Below are positions 1 to 6,719 of a stretch of DNA of 64,000 bases, one piece after another; position 1 is the stretch's first letter, and the number at the start of each line of letters is the position of its first letter. Source of the stretch: Povalibacter uvarum (lineage in GTDB: Bacteria; Pseudomonadota; Gammaproteobacteria; Steroidobacterales; Steroidobacteraceae); contig NZ_JACHHZ010000008.1 in NCBI RefSeq assembly GCF_014202975.1, positions 1-64,000 on the forward strand, given 5' to 3'. The notes beneath the pieces are model-generated. The model was not told where the DNA came from. It did not search any database and was given only the letters and a program-made list of their open reading frames with translations. The position numbers and the translations under genes are program-made.

Positions 1-31
1 TCTGCGATTCCGTGAACCTCGATTTCCTCAT
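1..31 (-). mobile_element. IS3-type transposase orfA, N-terminus only
   Basis: On the minus strand an ATG at 31-29 opens a frame reading MRKSRFTESQ before the window ends. This is the typical start of the small helix-turn-helix OrfA protein of many IS3-family insertion sequences. Only ten codons are visible, so the call rests on that start and on its position about 70 bases beyond an integron attC site, where an IS insertion is plausible. The terminal repeat of the element could not be defined. The family assignment is inference from a very short match. Confidence 0.5.
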
Positions 32-100
32 GACACTCTCCCGGTTCGCCGGAAGAGTCTACTATTCAGCTGTGTCCGAGGCGGGGGAGCTTACGTTGTC

Positions 101-190
101 ACCTAACGCCGTGCGCAATACGCGAGCGAAATGCGTAGCATTCTGCGAGTCGAGCGCGCGCCGCGCACGGTGTTGCCGCACTTGTTAGAT
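101..190 (-). other. integron attC site (90 bp)
   Basis: It is bounded by ACCTAAC (101-107) and GTTAGAT (184-190), which fit the RYYYAAC and GTTRRRY core sites, with an imperfect inverted repeat between. It closes the cassette carrying the 192-557 gene, downstream of that gene's stop codon. Confidence 0.85.
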
Positions 191-191
191 G

Positions 192-557
192 TCATTGTTG
201 CGAGGCCGCTTTTCTGACTCGATCGTGGACGTCACCAGGAGATTCGGATTCGTTATATACGCCCTGCAAGGCCCGACGAAACTTCGGATCGCCTGATGCA
301 AGGTGCTCTACCTTATCAATGAACTGCTCTCCGCACGCATACAGAAGGTCTTCGAGAGGTCCCGCCGCAACGTACGAGAGTGCCTCGGGCTCTGGAGCCG
401 CGTCAATTAGCTGCAGAGTGACGTTCCAAGCTCGCATGGGGTCGCTTGTGAGGTAGCCCTGCAACTGTTGCCACGCCCAAAACAAACTATCGTCTTTCTC
501 TACAAAATGGCGCAAGTACGCATCGACAAGCTCGGCGTCCGACTTCTGTTCGCTCAT
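192..557 (-). CDS. cassette protein, DUF6869-like
   Basis: A 121-residue cytosolic protein of unknown function. The start chosen is the ATG at 557 (MSEQKSDAEL), because the longer frame only translates the preceding attC site. The N-terminal part (DAELVDAYLRHF, then WAWQQL and a P-x-RAW stretch) looks like the DUF6869 family, which is often found as small stand-alone proteins. There is no signal peptide or membrane segment. It is the most distal cassette gene seen on the left and is followed by its attC at 101-190. Transcription would have to come from upstream cassettes or a local promoter, since no integron promoter is in view. Family by recall; function unknown. Confidence 0.75.
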   Translation of the reverse strand: MSEQKSDAELVDAYLRHFVEKDDSLFWAWQQLQGYLTSDPMRAWNVTLQLIDAAPEPEALSYVAAGPLEDLLYACGEQFIDKVEHLASGDPKFRRALQGVYNESESPGDVHDRVRKAASQQ

Positions 558-575
558 CGGATTGCGGTCTCTGAC

Positions 576-665
576 ATCTAACGCCGCACATAAGCCGCGT
601 GCAACGGCGCTTCGCCGTTGCACGTCGGGCACGCGCAGCGTGCGAACTTGATGCGCTTGTTAGAT
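576..665 (-). other. integron attC site (90 bp)
   Basis: Core ATCTAAC (576-582) to GTTAGAT (659-665). The interior is nearly identical over more than 50 bases to the attC at 5390-5479, including the CAACGGCG/CGCCGTTG stem. It overlaps the TAA stop of the 660-1196 gene. Confidence 0.9.
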
Positions 666-1196
666 GCCATTCCGTCGCCCCGGCTCTTTAAGCCACTCTC
701 GCAAGTACTCCGCATCGGACCCTCCGCGAAGATTCATGGGGAAGGATCGATCACAGTGAGATAGCTTGAATGGCTCTGCTCCGGTCGCATAGATCAGCCA
801 CTCGTCCGAAACCACGGCGCTCGTGACTACCGAAGGGTCAACGTCGGTCGTTACTTCTTCTAGCCACGTCGGGTCGTTGCGAGCGCTCCGACCGCATGAA
901 CCGCCACCGATCGCGGACTCAATTGCGACGCGTCCTCCAACTTTATAGGCCCCTTTCAATACCACCAGGACAACGAAGGAAGCCGCTTCGACAATGTGGA
1001 GCCCGGTAGGATCGTTCGGGTTCAGTGAATGTTTCGTAGATTCCACTCTTGCAACGATAACGGTATCGGCTTCGGTGAACGCACGTTCAATCTGCTCTTG
1101 CTCGGTGAGCGTCCCATACAGAGCGCATGAACACGCATCTGCATCTGGTCCTACCATCAGCAAGCACGCAGTCGCCAATAGGTCCAGTGCTCTCAT
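660..1196 (-). CDS. secreted cassette protein, TIMP/NTR-like
   Basis: A 178-residue protein with an N-terminal export signal (MRALDLLATACLLMVGPDADA) followed directly by CSCA. A mature N-terminal CxC, followed by a stretch such as EQIERAFTEADTVIVARV, resembles the NTR/tissue-inhibitor-of-metalloprotease fold seen in bacterial secreted proteins of unknown role. Two more cysteines (near residues 100 and 148) could form disulfides. The stop codon lies inside the attC core, as is common for cassette genes. Whether it inhibits a protease is not known; the fold match is by pattern recognition only. Confidence 0.75.
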   Translation of the reverse strand: MRALDLLATACLLMVGPDADACSCALYGTLTEQEQIERAFTEADTVIVARVESTKHSLNPNDPTGLHIVEAASFVVLVVLKGAYKVGGRVAIESAIGGGSCGRSARNDPTWLEEVTTDVDPSVVTSAVVSDEWLIYATGAEPFKLSHCDRSFPMNLRGGSDAEYLREWLKEPGRRNGI

Positions 1197-1199
1197 GGC

Positions 1200-1286
1200 A
1201 TCTAACGATTGAATTGTGCCGCGCGTGCTCTGCGCTGACGAAACGCCGCATCGCTCACACGCGTCGGCGCGAATGAATTGTTAGAG
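1200..1286 (-). other. integron attC site (87 bp)
   Basis: Core ATCTAAC (1200-1206) to GTTAGAG (1280-1286). Its first about 20 bases resemble the start of the attC at 5754-5841, so the two look like one subfamily. Confidence 0.8.
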
Positions 1287-1592
1287 GCCTTTAACATCGA
1301 GTAACTCTGCTGAACCGACCAAAGAAGCGCCTTCTTGAATGCGCCAGCGCCTACCTAGCGTTAAGTATGGACGAAGCGATGGCTCTGGAAAGAATTGAAC
1401 GACAACTTCACGTTCTTCTCCGGGTTCAATTGGAGTCGGCGGATCCCAATCAACAAATCCGATAAAGTAGTTTCGGTTGTTCTCATCGCCGAAGTTATGG
1501 TTGGGACGATACTGCGGTCTGCGCGCGGTCGACGCGAAGAGATGCATGCGAGCACGCACAGTAAAAGGTTGTGTCGGTTCAGCGCTTGTCAT
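1281..1592 (-). CDS. cassette protein resembling EF-Tu domain III
   Basis: A 103-residue protein that looks like a stand-alone copy of the C-terminal beta-barrel (domain III) of elongation factor EF-Tu. Matching features, in order, are an R-A-R-x-H-L strand, a Y-R-P turn (residues 28-30), a P-G-E turn followed by a hydrophobic strand (REVVVQFF), and a closing G-R-R-W-R-I-Q-E-G-x-x-x-V-G segment that mirrors the R-F-A-I-R-E-G-G-R-x-V-G of EF-Tu. There is no GTPase domain. In EF-Tu this domain contacts aminoacyl-tRNA and EF-Ts; the role of free copies is unknown. Start ATG at 1592. Confidence 0.7.
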   Translation of the reverse strand: MTSAEPTQPFTVRARMHLFASTARRPQYRPNHNFGDENNRNYFIGFVDWDPPTPIEPGEEREVVVQFFPEPSLRPYLTLGRRWRIQEGASLVGSAELLDVKGL

Positions 1593-1602
1593 TCATTTTG
1601 GC

Positions 1603-1662
1603 CTCTAACGTCTGCGCTCAGGCGCGTGCGTTTCGCACGTCGCCTGCAGCGCATTGTTCGGC
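1603..1662 (-). other. integron attC site (60 bp, short type)
   Basis: CTCTAAC (1603-1609) to GTTCGGC (1656-1662) encloses a compact stem (CGTGCG/CGCACG). At 60 bases it is the shortest in the array. A later GTTAGTC (1668-1674) could be the true core, so the exact end is uncertain. Confidence 0.7.
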
Positions 1663-1668
1663 ATTGTG

Positions 1669-1944
1669 TTAGTCGCAACCGCCACCACCACCGTCTCCGG
1701 AACTGTCCCCACTCCACGAACTTTCACCGCCATAACTTCCTCCGTCTGAGCTGGATCTCTCCCTCTCTTTCCTGTGTCGCGCTTCGCTCGCCTTCAGACG
1801 CAGTTCGTATTGTGCATCGAGCCTGGCAATTTCCTCTGGAGAGAACAGCAACTCCTCAGGCAGGTGTGCTCCGCACGACTCGCACTTTCTGACGCGGCGA
1901 TTGAAGATTTGGAAGCCGCACGCTGGACACTGGTACTTGCTCAT
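1669..1944 (-). CDS. cassette zinc-ribbon protein with Gly/Ser-rich tail
   Basis: A 91-residue protein. Two CxxC pairs (Cys6/Cys9 and Cys21/Cys24) form a likely zinc ribbon, followed by a charged helix (about residues 36-68, rich in R, K and E) and a low-complexity Ser/Gly tail ending GGGGGCD. The ATG at 1944 (MSKYQCPACG) is preferred over the one six codons upstream because it lies just inside the cassette boundary and begins the conserved part. Function unknown; nucleic-acid or protein binding through the ribbon is inference. Confidence 0.7.
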   Translation of the reverse strand: MSKYQCPACGFQIFNRRVRKCESCGAHLPEELLFSPEEIARLDAQYELRLKASEARHRKERERSSSDGGSYGGESSWSGDSSGDGGGGGCD

Positions 1945-1956
1945 CCTGATCTCGTA

Positions 1957-2028
1957 GCCCAACGCCCACGCTGTGCCGCGAGCAACGGCGCTTCGCCGGT
2001 GCGAGTCGGAACCAGCGTGATGTTAGGC
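1957..2028 (-). other. integron attC site (72-bp subtype)
   Basis: GCCCAAC (1957-1963) to GTTAGGC (2022-2028). It belongs to a group of four very similar 72-base sites in this array (also 2978, 3503 and 6720), sharing GCTGTGCCGCGA and GAGTCGGAACCAGC blocks around a variable loop. Confidence 0.92.
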
Positions 2029-2436
2029 AAGGTTAATAACACCGAAGTAACCAAGCATGACAATCCAAGCCACCATCAGCACCGCAAACACCAGGAACGA
2101 CACCACGCTTACGCGCACAACCCGCCAATTGGACTGAAATACGTAAGTGTCAGACTGCGCAATTTTCTCCTTGGACAACTGGTAGATCTTTACCAACTCC
2201 CCTACGGTCAGTGAGTAGACGAGCGGAATGAACGTGTTTGGAAATTTCTCCGGCAAGAAAGGCAGGATCGCAAACAACGCGGCAACAAAGCCGATGCCCC
2301 AAAGCAGCGCCGAACGAGACCGCCCTGGCTGCTCCAATGCCACGAAATTTTCCCGAAGCACTTGGACAGCGGCAAATGGTCCGCCGAAGAACGACGCCAT
2401 CGTTGCTTGGCGCGGGGAGTAGAGTCTCGTTGTCAT
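2023..2436 (-). CDS. cassette membrane protein
   Basis: A 137-residue inner-membrane protein of unknown family. Hydrophobic segments lie at about residues 42-61, 67-84 and 106-133, with a polar stretch (residues 86-104) between the last two. The ATG at 2436 (MTTRLYSPRQ) is chosen because the longer frame reads back through the upstream attC. The stop codon lies within the downstream attC core. Confidence 0.7.
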   Translation of the reverse strand: MTTRLYSPRQATMASFFGGPFAAVQVLRENFVALEQPGRSRSALLWGIGFVAALFAILPFLPEKFPNTFIPLVYSLTVGELVKIYQLSKEKIAQSDTYVFQSNWRVVRVSVVSFLVFAVLMVAWIVMLGYFGVINLA

Positions 2437-2453
2437 ATTCCCCGGTTTTGAAT

Positions 2454-2550
2454 GCCTAACGCTCACATTAACCCGCCGACACTGTGCACGCGCAGTGTGG
2501 ACCGCAAGGCGCATGCCTTGCGGCGGTCGGCGTTGAATATGATGTTAGGC
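2454..2550 (-). other. integron attC site (97 bp)
   Basis: GCCTAAC (2454-2460) to GTTAGGC (2544-2550), the longest attC here. Its opening (AACGCTCACATTAACCCGC) is shared, with one change, with the attC at 4876-4953. Confidence 0.88.
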
Positions 2551-2593
2551 ATTCTGTCGATTCGGTCGCTACGTCGCCCCTTCCGTAAAAGGG

Positions 2594-2977
2594 TCACAAC
2601 CCTTCCGTTTGGGTCACAGCAGCAGGCGTCTGTAGTTCGCAGACTGGGCACAACTCCATCTTCTGGAGCTTGGTTTCCACATGACGAGACGAGGCCCATT
2701 TTCCATCCTTCCTCCGAGTTGGGTTGTGTCCGCACTTCGGGCATCGAATGCGATAGTAGAAAACGTAGGCACTAACAAAGCCAAGCAAGAGATAGATGCT
2801 CATCAGTGCGACTCCCAGAAGCCAAGCTCGGCTGATAAAGATGCTAGCAACCAGGGAGAGAAGCAGAATGCCAAAGGAGAAGAAGCCGAGCAGGCCGAGA
2901 TAGCCCTCCAGGTCAAACTTCCACATCTGGCCAGTTCGTTGCAACCAAGGATGCGGTTTTCCATTGAGCGCTTTCAT
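2594..2977 (-). CDS. cassette membrane protein with zinc-binding tail
   Basis: A 127-residue protein. Two adjacent transmembrane helices (about residues 26-48 and 52-74) are followed by a cytosolic tail with two CxxC pairs, Cys79/Cys82 (CPKCGH) and Cys110/Cys113 (CPVCEL), which together could bind one zinc ion. The ATG at 2977 touches the attC core of the preceding cassette, the expected cassette geometry. A longer reading from a TTG inside the attC is rejected. Function unknown. Confidence 0.7.
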   Translation of the reverse strand: MKALNGKPHPWLQRTGQMWKFDLEGYLGLLGFFSFGILLLSLVASIFISRAWLLGVALMSIYLLLGFVSAYVFYYRIRCPKCGHNPTRRKDGKWASSRHVETKLQKMELCPVCELQTPAAVTQTEGL

Positions 2978-3049
2978 GCCCAACGCCGCCGCTGTGCCGC
3001 GAACACAGGCGCCTCGCCTGTGTGAGTCGGAACCAGCGTGATGTTAGGC
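2978..3049 (-). other. integron attC site (72-bp subtype)
   Basis: GCCCAAC (2978-2984) to GTTAGGC (3043-3049). It is almost identical to the 1957, 3503 and 6720 sites apart from the loop stem (ACACAGGCGCC/GCCTGTGT). Confidence 0.92.
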
Positions 3050-3055
3050 CGACAA

Positions 3056-3490
3056 CTACTGCGCATCTTCGCTCGCCATGGCTTGGCACTCACGCGCCGC
3101 ATCGCGCAACTCCTCTGCGCTCATCACGATGCTGCCCTGAGGCTCGAATGCAATGCCCCCAAACCTCTCCACTAAGACAGATATCGAGTAGAACACCGCA
3201 GCACACTCGTCGGAACTGCCATAGCCAACTTCATACACAACGGGCCGCTCAATCTTGAGCCGGGCGACTCCAGGATAGCGCGAAGCGAGATCAGAGAATG
3301 AGCCCACATCAAATCGGCGGAAACCACTGGGCTTTCCTGCCACTGTGACAGGAACAAAGCCACTGCTCTTCGAAAGGTCGGCATCCTCTGCAATGACAAC
3401 AGGGACCTGTGCACTCGCAAGAGCCCTGTTCCAACTCGTAACGTCAGGGGCCTGACCACCCGCGAGGATTACAAACAGCTCCATGGACAT
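3056..3490 (-). CDS. cassette protein of unknown function
   Basis: A 144-residue soluble protein that I do not recognise. Visible features are a hydrophobic N-terminal strand (MELFVILAGG), a mid-region with K-P-S-G-F-R-R-F, and a C-terminal helix rich in Ala and Glu ending ASEDAQ. There is no export signal. ATGs at 3490 and 3484 are both possible; the first is used. It lies between the attC sites at 2978 and 3503. Confidence 0.65.
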   Translation of the reverse strand: MSMELFVILAGGQAPDVTSWNRALASAQVPVVIAEDADLSKSSGFVPVTVAGKPSGFRRFDVGSFSDLASRYPGVARLKIERPVVYEVGYGSSDECAAVFYSISVLVERFGGIAFEPQGSIVMSAEELRDAARECQAMASEDAQ

Positions 3491-3502
3491 GATAGTTCTC
3501 TG

Positions 3503-3574
3503 GCCCAACGCTGCGGCTGTGCCGCGAGCAAAAGCGCCTCGCTTCTGCGAGTCGGAACCAGCCGCTTGTTGGGC
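3503..3574 (-). other. integron attC site (72-bp subtype)
   Basis: GCCCAAC (3503-3509) to GTTGGGC (3568-3574). Member of the four-copy 72-base subtype, with AAAAGCGCC/GCTTCTGC around the loop. Confidence 0.92.
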
Positions 3575-3577
3575 AGC

Positions 3578-3976
3578 CTACGGGTCGGCATCAACATCTG
3601 ACCAGTCCCAGTCAAACCAATCAAAGATTGACCAAGAGTCATCCAATGGCTCCAGGGCCTCGGATGAAGGCGACGGGTCGAGAACCTCTAACGTCGACCC
3701 CGCATCGCCACCCACTGCGTCCATCATGCCTTTATGCATGACGGTGTAGTCGCAGGTCTCTCCGATCTCACGATGATGCGCATCAAAGGTGACGCGGTCC
3801 GTGTACAGCGCGTACGCCCAGCAATGCCAATCAACCGAGAACTCTTGGCGCACCGCCGCTTTCCGAACCTCTGGAGCCGTATAGCTCTTCTTCTTGCCAT
3901 GGTGCTTGATGAGATCCCGACCCACTCGCCGCGCGATAAGCCGCTTATCTGCTGACGTGAGTGCGCATGTACTCAT
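3578..3976 (-). CDS. cassette protein, DUF6559-like
   Basis: A 132-residue soluble protein. The N-terminal half (residues 9-55) has a basic helix followed by Y-T-A-P-E-V-R-K-A and then S-V-D-W-H-C-W-A-Y-A-L-Y, a pattern I associate with the DUF6559 family of small unknown proteins. A conserved-looking H-H-x(5)-C-D-Y segment follows. The C-terminal 30 residues are acidic and Trp-rich. The ATG at 3976 is chosen because the upstream extension is translated attC. Family name by recall, not verified. Confidence 0.68.
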   Translation of the reverse strand: MSTCALTSADKRLIARRVGRDLIKHHGKKKSYTAPEVRKAAVRQEFSVDWHCWAYALYTDRVTFDAHHREIGETCDYTVMHKGMMDAVGGDAGSTLEVLDPSPSSEALEPLDDSWSIFDWFDWDWSDVDADP

Positions 3977-3996
3977 CTTCTTATCTCCCTCTTGAA

Positions 3997-4059
3997 GCCC
4001 AACGCCGTTGTCAAGCCGCGTGCGTCTTCGCACGTCGGCTCTTGAACAACTTGTTAGCC
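3997..4059 (-). other. integron attC site (63-bp subtype)
   Basis: GCCCAAC (3997-4003) to GTTAGCC (4053-4059). It is nearly identical to the site at 6322-6384, including the CGTGCGTCTTCGCACG stem-loop and the CTTGAACAACTT block. Confidence 0.92.
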
Positions 4060-4473
4060 ATCCTTAGCCGACTTGTCATAGATGTACTGTCCGCGAACAT
4101 GGCCTACATTGTGGCCGTGCTCGTCCCGCTCGAACTGAAGCTCGATGCCTCGATGCTGGTCTTCAAATGTCCACATCCAGAACGTACATCGAACCTCCAC
4201 GAGGCTACGCCGAATGCAGGAGGAGTCGAAGTGCGGACCAATACCTCGAATGGTCTCGAGATTCAGCGGCTTCCCCTTCAAGCGTTTTTCCGTCTCCGCT
4301 GCCACGAATTGCGGCGTCATCGCCTCTTCGCCTATGGATCGGGGGTGACCTAGATCGCGTGCCACCCATTCCCACATGGGACCACAACCGCAAGCCGCTT
4401 CCCAAGCCACTGAACCCGTGCAACCGATCAGTACCAGCGATACCCACGCGATTGCAGACCTTGCAGGTGGCAT
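4054..4473 (-). CDS. cassette lipoprotein
   Basis: A 139-residue predicted lipoprotein. The signal segment (residues 1-17) ends in a lipobox L-I-G-C with Cys18 as the lipidated residue, followed by a short linker with CGCGP. The rest is a mixed soluble domain with a Cys pair (C-I-R-R ... V-R-C-T-F-W-M-W-T-F) and no motif I can name. The ATG at 4473 follows the attC boundary closely; upstream residues are attC translation. Location would be the outer or inner membrane facing the periplasm. Confidence 0.7.
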   Translation of the reverse strand: MPPARSAIAWVSLVLIGCTGSVAWEAACGCGPMWEWVARDLGHPRSIGEEAMTPQFVAAETEKRLKGKPLNLETIRGIGPHFDSSCIRRSLVEVRCTFWMWTFEDQHRGIELQFERDEHGHNVGHVRGQYIYDKSAKDG

Positions 4474-4488
4474 GCTCTTTCTCCTGAA

Positions 4489-4578
4489 GGCTAACGCCCC
4501 GCGTGAGCCGCGAGCAGGGAGCATCGCTCCCTGCGAGTCGAGCGCACACTGTGCGCGTGCTCGACGCGGTTGTTGGGC
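4489..4578 (-). other. integron attC site (90 bp)
   Basis: GGCTAAC (4489-4495) to GTTGGGC (4572-4578), with an inner stem CAGGGAGC/GCTCCCTG. Confidence 0.88.
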
Positions 4579-4584
4579 TCCGGC

Positions 4585-4872
4585 TCAGCCATTGATGCAA
4601 CGAACCGATTGCCAGGCAGCATCAAACAGCTCTCTTGAGATATGACAACCGACACCGTACTCAGATTTGGATCCTTCGGCCTCGTCCCATTTGCCCTCCG
4701 GTAGAACGCCGAACTTGTCTGCCGCACGATCCGTGCTGTACCGGAGCGCTCTCCCGTTCGCATTGATCTCAAGATAGCGGCACCAGTAACCTTCCTCGTC
4801 GATTTCGGAGTAGGAGACATACTCGTCGATTCCGACGGTGTTCCCAGCAGAACAGCAGAGGAGATACTTCAT
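4585..4872 (-). CDS. cassette protein, DUF6881-like
   Basis: A 95-residue soluble protein. It starts MKYLL and contains Y-S-E-I-D-E-E-G-Y-x-x-R-Y-L-E-I (residues 21-36), then G-R-A-L-R-Y, and ends with an E-L-F-D-A-A-W helix. This order matches the DUF6881 family, which includes small proteins that I recall being found near polymorphic-toxin genes. An immunity role is possible but not shown here, and no toxin gene is adjacent. The ATG at 4872 lies four bases from the attC core of the preceding cassette. Confidence 0.72.
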   Translation of the reverse strand: MKYLLCCSAGNTVGIDEYVSYSEIDEEGYWCRYLEINANGRALRYSTDRAADKFGVLPEGKWDEAEGSKSEYGVGCHISRELFDAAWQSVRCING

Positions 4873-4875
4873 AGA

Positions 4876-4953
4876 GCCCAACGCTCGCATTAACCCGCGT
4901 GCAAAAACGACGCGCAGCGAGGCTTTTGCACGCGGGTTAATGCGTTGTTAGCC
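4876..4953 (-). other. integron attC site (78 bp)
   Basis: GCCCAAC (4876-4882) to GTTAGCC (4947-4953). It has a long inner inverted repeat, CATTAACCCGCGTGCAAAA pairing with TTTTGCACGCGGGTTAATG. Confidence 0.92.
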
Positions 4954-5376
4954 ATGCGCGGCGCGCCACTCAGAGAGCCGCTCGTCTAGGACGGGCCGCA
5001 GCCGATCGAAGTTCTCCCATGTATCTGCGACATAGTAAAGGTCACGACCCGCTTCCCCAAGTGTTGCCGCGTAGTCTGCGAGATAGCTTCCGTTCTCAAA
5101 ATCGAAGTAGGCGGCCGCGAACTGATTTCCTTCGTCGTTCAGATCTTCATCTGTGAACTTACCATCGCAGAATCGGAGAAAAAGCGTCCCTGGAGTTTCA
5201 GATCGAGACTGGGCGAGTTCAAGATCTTCTGGGCATTCTTCGGTGTGAATGTCGCCGCCCAACCCTGCGAGAAGCGCCCACGCAACAAACATGCCCGTAT
5301 GTGTCGCTCCAGCCTCCGGCGGGAGATCGGCCGGGAATTTTCCACCGTAGTGCCAAGATGCGTCGTCGTACTTCAT
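4948..5376 (-). CDS. cassette protein, DUF7832-like
   Basis: A 142-residue soluble protein. It begins MKYDDASWHYGGKFP and carries G-A-T-H-T-G-M-F-V-A-W-A-L (residues 23-35), G-K-F-T-D-E-D-L-N (72-80) and D-T-W-E-N-F-D-R-L-R-P (118-128). These segments recur in a small-protein family (DUF7832, name by recall) frequent in integron cassettes and near immunity-type genes. Function unknown. The start at 5376 agrees with the family N-terminus and the stop overlaps the attC core. Confidence 0.78.
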   Translation of the reverse strand: MKYDDASWHYGGKFPADLPPEAGATHTGMFVAWALLAGLGGDIHTEECPEDLELAQSRSETPGTLFLRFCDGKFTDEDLNDEGNQFAAAYFDFENGSYLADYAATLGEAGRDLYYVADTWENFDRLRPVLDERLSEWRAAHG

Positions 5377-5389
5377 GTTCTTTCTGATT

Positions 5390-5479
5390 GGCTAACGCCC
5401 CGCTTAAGCCGCGAGCAACGGCGCTTCGCCGTTGCACGTCGGGCACGCGCAGCGTGCGAACTTGATGCGGATGTTAGTT
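5390..5479 (-). other. integron attC site (90 bp)
   Basis: GGCTAAC (5390-5396) to GTTAGTT (5473-5479). Its interior matches the site at 576-665 almost base for base. Confidence 0.9.
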
Positions 5480-5743
5480 TGCAAAGCGTACCATCAGGTA
5501 AATGCCAAGCCCAATGACCAGCAGGCTCACCACACCGATTAGCTGGACTGATTCTGTGTAAAGAAACCTTCCCGAGCCGCGCTTGTAAGTGAAGCCGCGC
5601 CATTTCCAGGGCGCAATTGATTTCTGCATTCTTAACGGCTCGATCTTGAGATGAGGTAGAAACATCGCAGCAACGATCTTTCCGATGCCGTACGCCAGCA
5701 CCTCAAATATGAACTGCGCTACTACTTCGAGTACAGCCGCCAT
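5474..5743 (-). CDS. small cassette membrane protein
   Basis: An 89-residue protein with two hydrophobic segments, at about residues 6-28 and 65-86, separated by a basic, Trp-containing loop (KSIAPWKWRGFTYKRGSGRF). The arrangement suggests both ends are in or across the inner membrane with a cytosolic basic loop. The family is not recognised. The start at 5743 is the only ATG consistent with the cassette boundary, and the stop lies in the attC core. Confidence 0.68.
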   Translation of the reverse strand: MAAVLEVVAQFIFEVLAYGIGKIVAAMFLPHLKIEPLRMQKSIAPWKWRGFTYKRGSGRFLYTESVQLIGVVSLLVIGLGIYLMVRFAN

Positions 5744-5753
5744 GTCTCTTGCA

Positions 5754-5841
5754 AACTAACGATTGAGTTGAGCGGCGCGCACGCCGGTGTATGAGCTTGG
5801 CACTTTATCTCCCACGCGTCCGCTCGAACGAGGTGTTAGGC
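5754..5841 (-). other. integron attC site (88 bp)
   Basis: AACTAAC (5754-5760) to GTTAGGC (5835-5841). Its opening resembles the 1200-1286 site. Confidence 0.82.
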
Positions 5842-6318
5842 CGCATCTTCGGCATATGGCGAGCGAATGATCTGCTCGACGAATAGGCCCCGACTCTGCG
5901 CGACACTTTCAGCAACAGGGCACGGTGCAAGTACTCCAATGTACATGTAGTAGTCCCAACCAACGTGAACAAACGCCGACTGCCCTTCAAGTTTGCACCA
6001 GTACTCCTCGCGCAAGAGTGACCGCAGCACTTCAGGAAGTCTTTCAATTGAAACCGCCGCGCCGTCCCGCGGCGGATTGGGATGCTCACCAGCGTTCTCG
6101 AGACCGACAACTGCGAGTTCGCGCACACCGGCCTCTTTGAGAAAGGCAACCGCGGATTCCAGGTACGCGTTTTCGGCCGCTAAGTAGCGCTCCTCGGTGA
6201 GAGCGACTCCGGCGAACGACTGCCCGATATCTGAGTGCGCCGTCCAATCGTCGCTCAGGTACGCGCCAGTGAGATCGCGTCTGGCAGGGTCGTATTTGGT
6301 GACGCGGTAGTGCTGCAT
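5836..6318 (-). CDS. cassette protein of a conserved unknown family
   Basis: A 160-residue soluble protein starting MQHYRVTKYDPARRD. The N-terminal segment Y-R-V-T-K-Y-D-P-x-x-R-D and the later D-W-T-x-H-S-D-I-G and E-E-R-Y-L-A-A-E-N-A-Y segments look like a widespread family of small unknown proteins also seen in Firmicutes and Bacteroidetes. A hydrophobic strand follows (ELAVVGLEN), then W-D-Y-Y-M-Y-I-G-V near residue 126. There is no catalytic motif I can name. The start at 6318 begins at the family N-terminus, three bases from the attC core. Confidence 0.72.
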   Translation of the reverse strand: MQHYRVTKYDPARRDLTGAYLSDDWTAHSDIGQSFAGVALTEERYLAAENAYLESAVAFLKEAGVRELAVVGLENAGEHPNPPRDGAAVSIERLPEVLRSLLREEYWCKLEGQSAFVHVGWDYYMYIGVLAPCPVAESVAQSRGLFVEQIIRSPYAEDAA

Positions 6319-6321
6319 GCG

Positions 6322-6384
6322 GCCTAACGCCGTTGTTAAGCCGCGTGCGTCTTCGCACGTCGGCTCTTGAACAACTTGTTAGCC
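6322..6384 (-). other. integron attC site (63-bp subtype)
   Basis: GCCTAAC (6322-6328) to GTTAGCC (6378-6384). Near-copy of the 3997-4059 site. Confidence 0.92.
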
Positions 6385-6394
6385 TGGCCTTGTT

Positions 6395-6715
6395 TCACCA
6401 CGCCGGCGACTCCGGTCGCTTGCTAAGCGCGGAAGGATGCATATGTGACTCCAGCTCCTTCAGGAAATGCTCGACTGGATGCGCGGTGCCCAGGACTTTT
6501 ATCTCAAGAGAGTCACGGAATACCACGAAAGGCGCGTTACCGACGAGCCGCAACGAGAAATTCTCAGGCTCTCTCAAAGCGGCCGATGATTCCCAGAAGA
6601 ACACCCACCCGTACGGCTTTGCGATCGTGGCGTCCCTAACCAACTGCGCCTCTCCTTCAGAGAAGAGTTCCACCCACTTTTCAGCAAGCATCCGAGCCCG
6701 AAAGAATGCGTTCAT
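6395..6715 (-). CDS. cassette protein, YrhB/Imm35-like
   Basis: A 106-residue soluble protein. The segment P-Y-G-W-V-F-F-W-E-S (residues 34-43), then G-N-A-P-F-V-V-F-R-D-S-L-E-I-x-V-L-G-T-A-H-P-V-E-H-F-L (residues 59-84), is the signature of the YrhB/immunity protein 35 family. Some members protect against polymorphic toxins; others act as small chaperones. No partner toxin is next to it, as expected for a mobile cassette. Start ATG at 6715. Confidence 0.75.
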   Translation of the reverse strand: MNAFFRARMLAEKWVELFSEGEAQLVRDATIAKPYGWVFFWESSAALREPENFSLRLVGNAPFVVFRDSLEIKVLGTAHPVEHFLKELESHMHPSALSKRPESPAW

Positions 6716-6719
6716 GAAA

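Noticed and set aside
558-632. Upstream extension of the 192-557 cassette gene, and equal extensions of most other cassette genes.
   Set aside because: The extra residues are translations of the attC site, recurring in the same form in front of unrelated genes.
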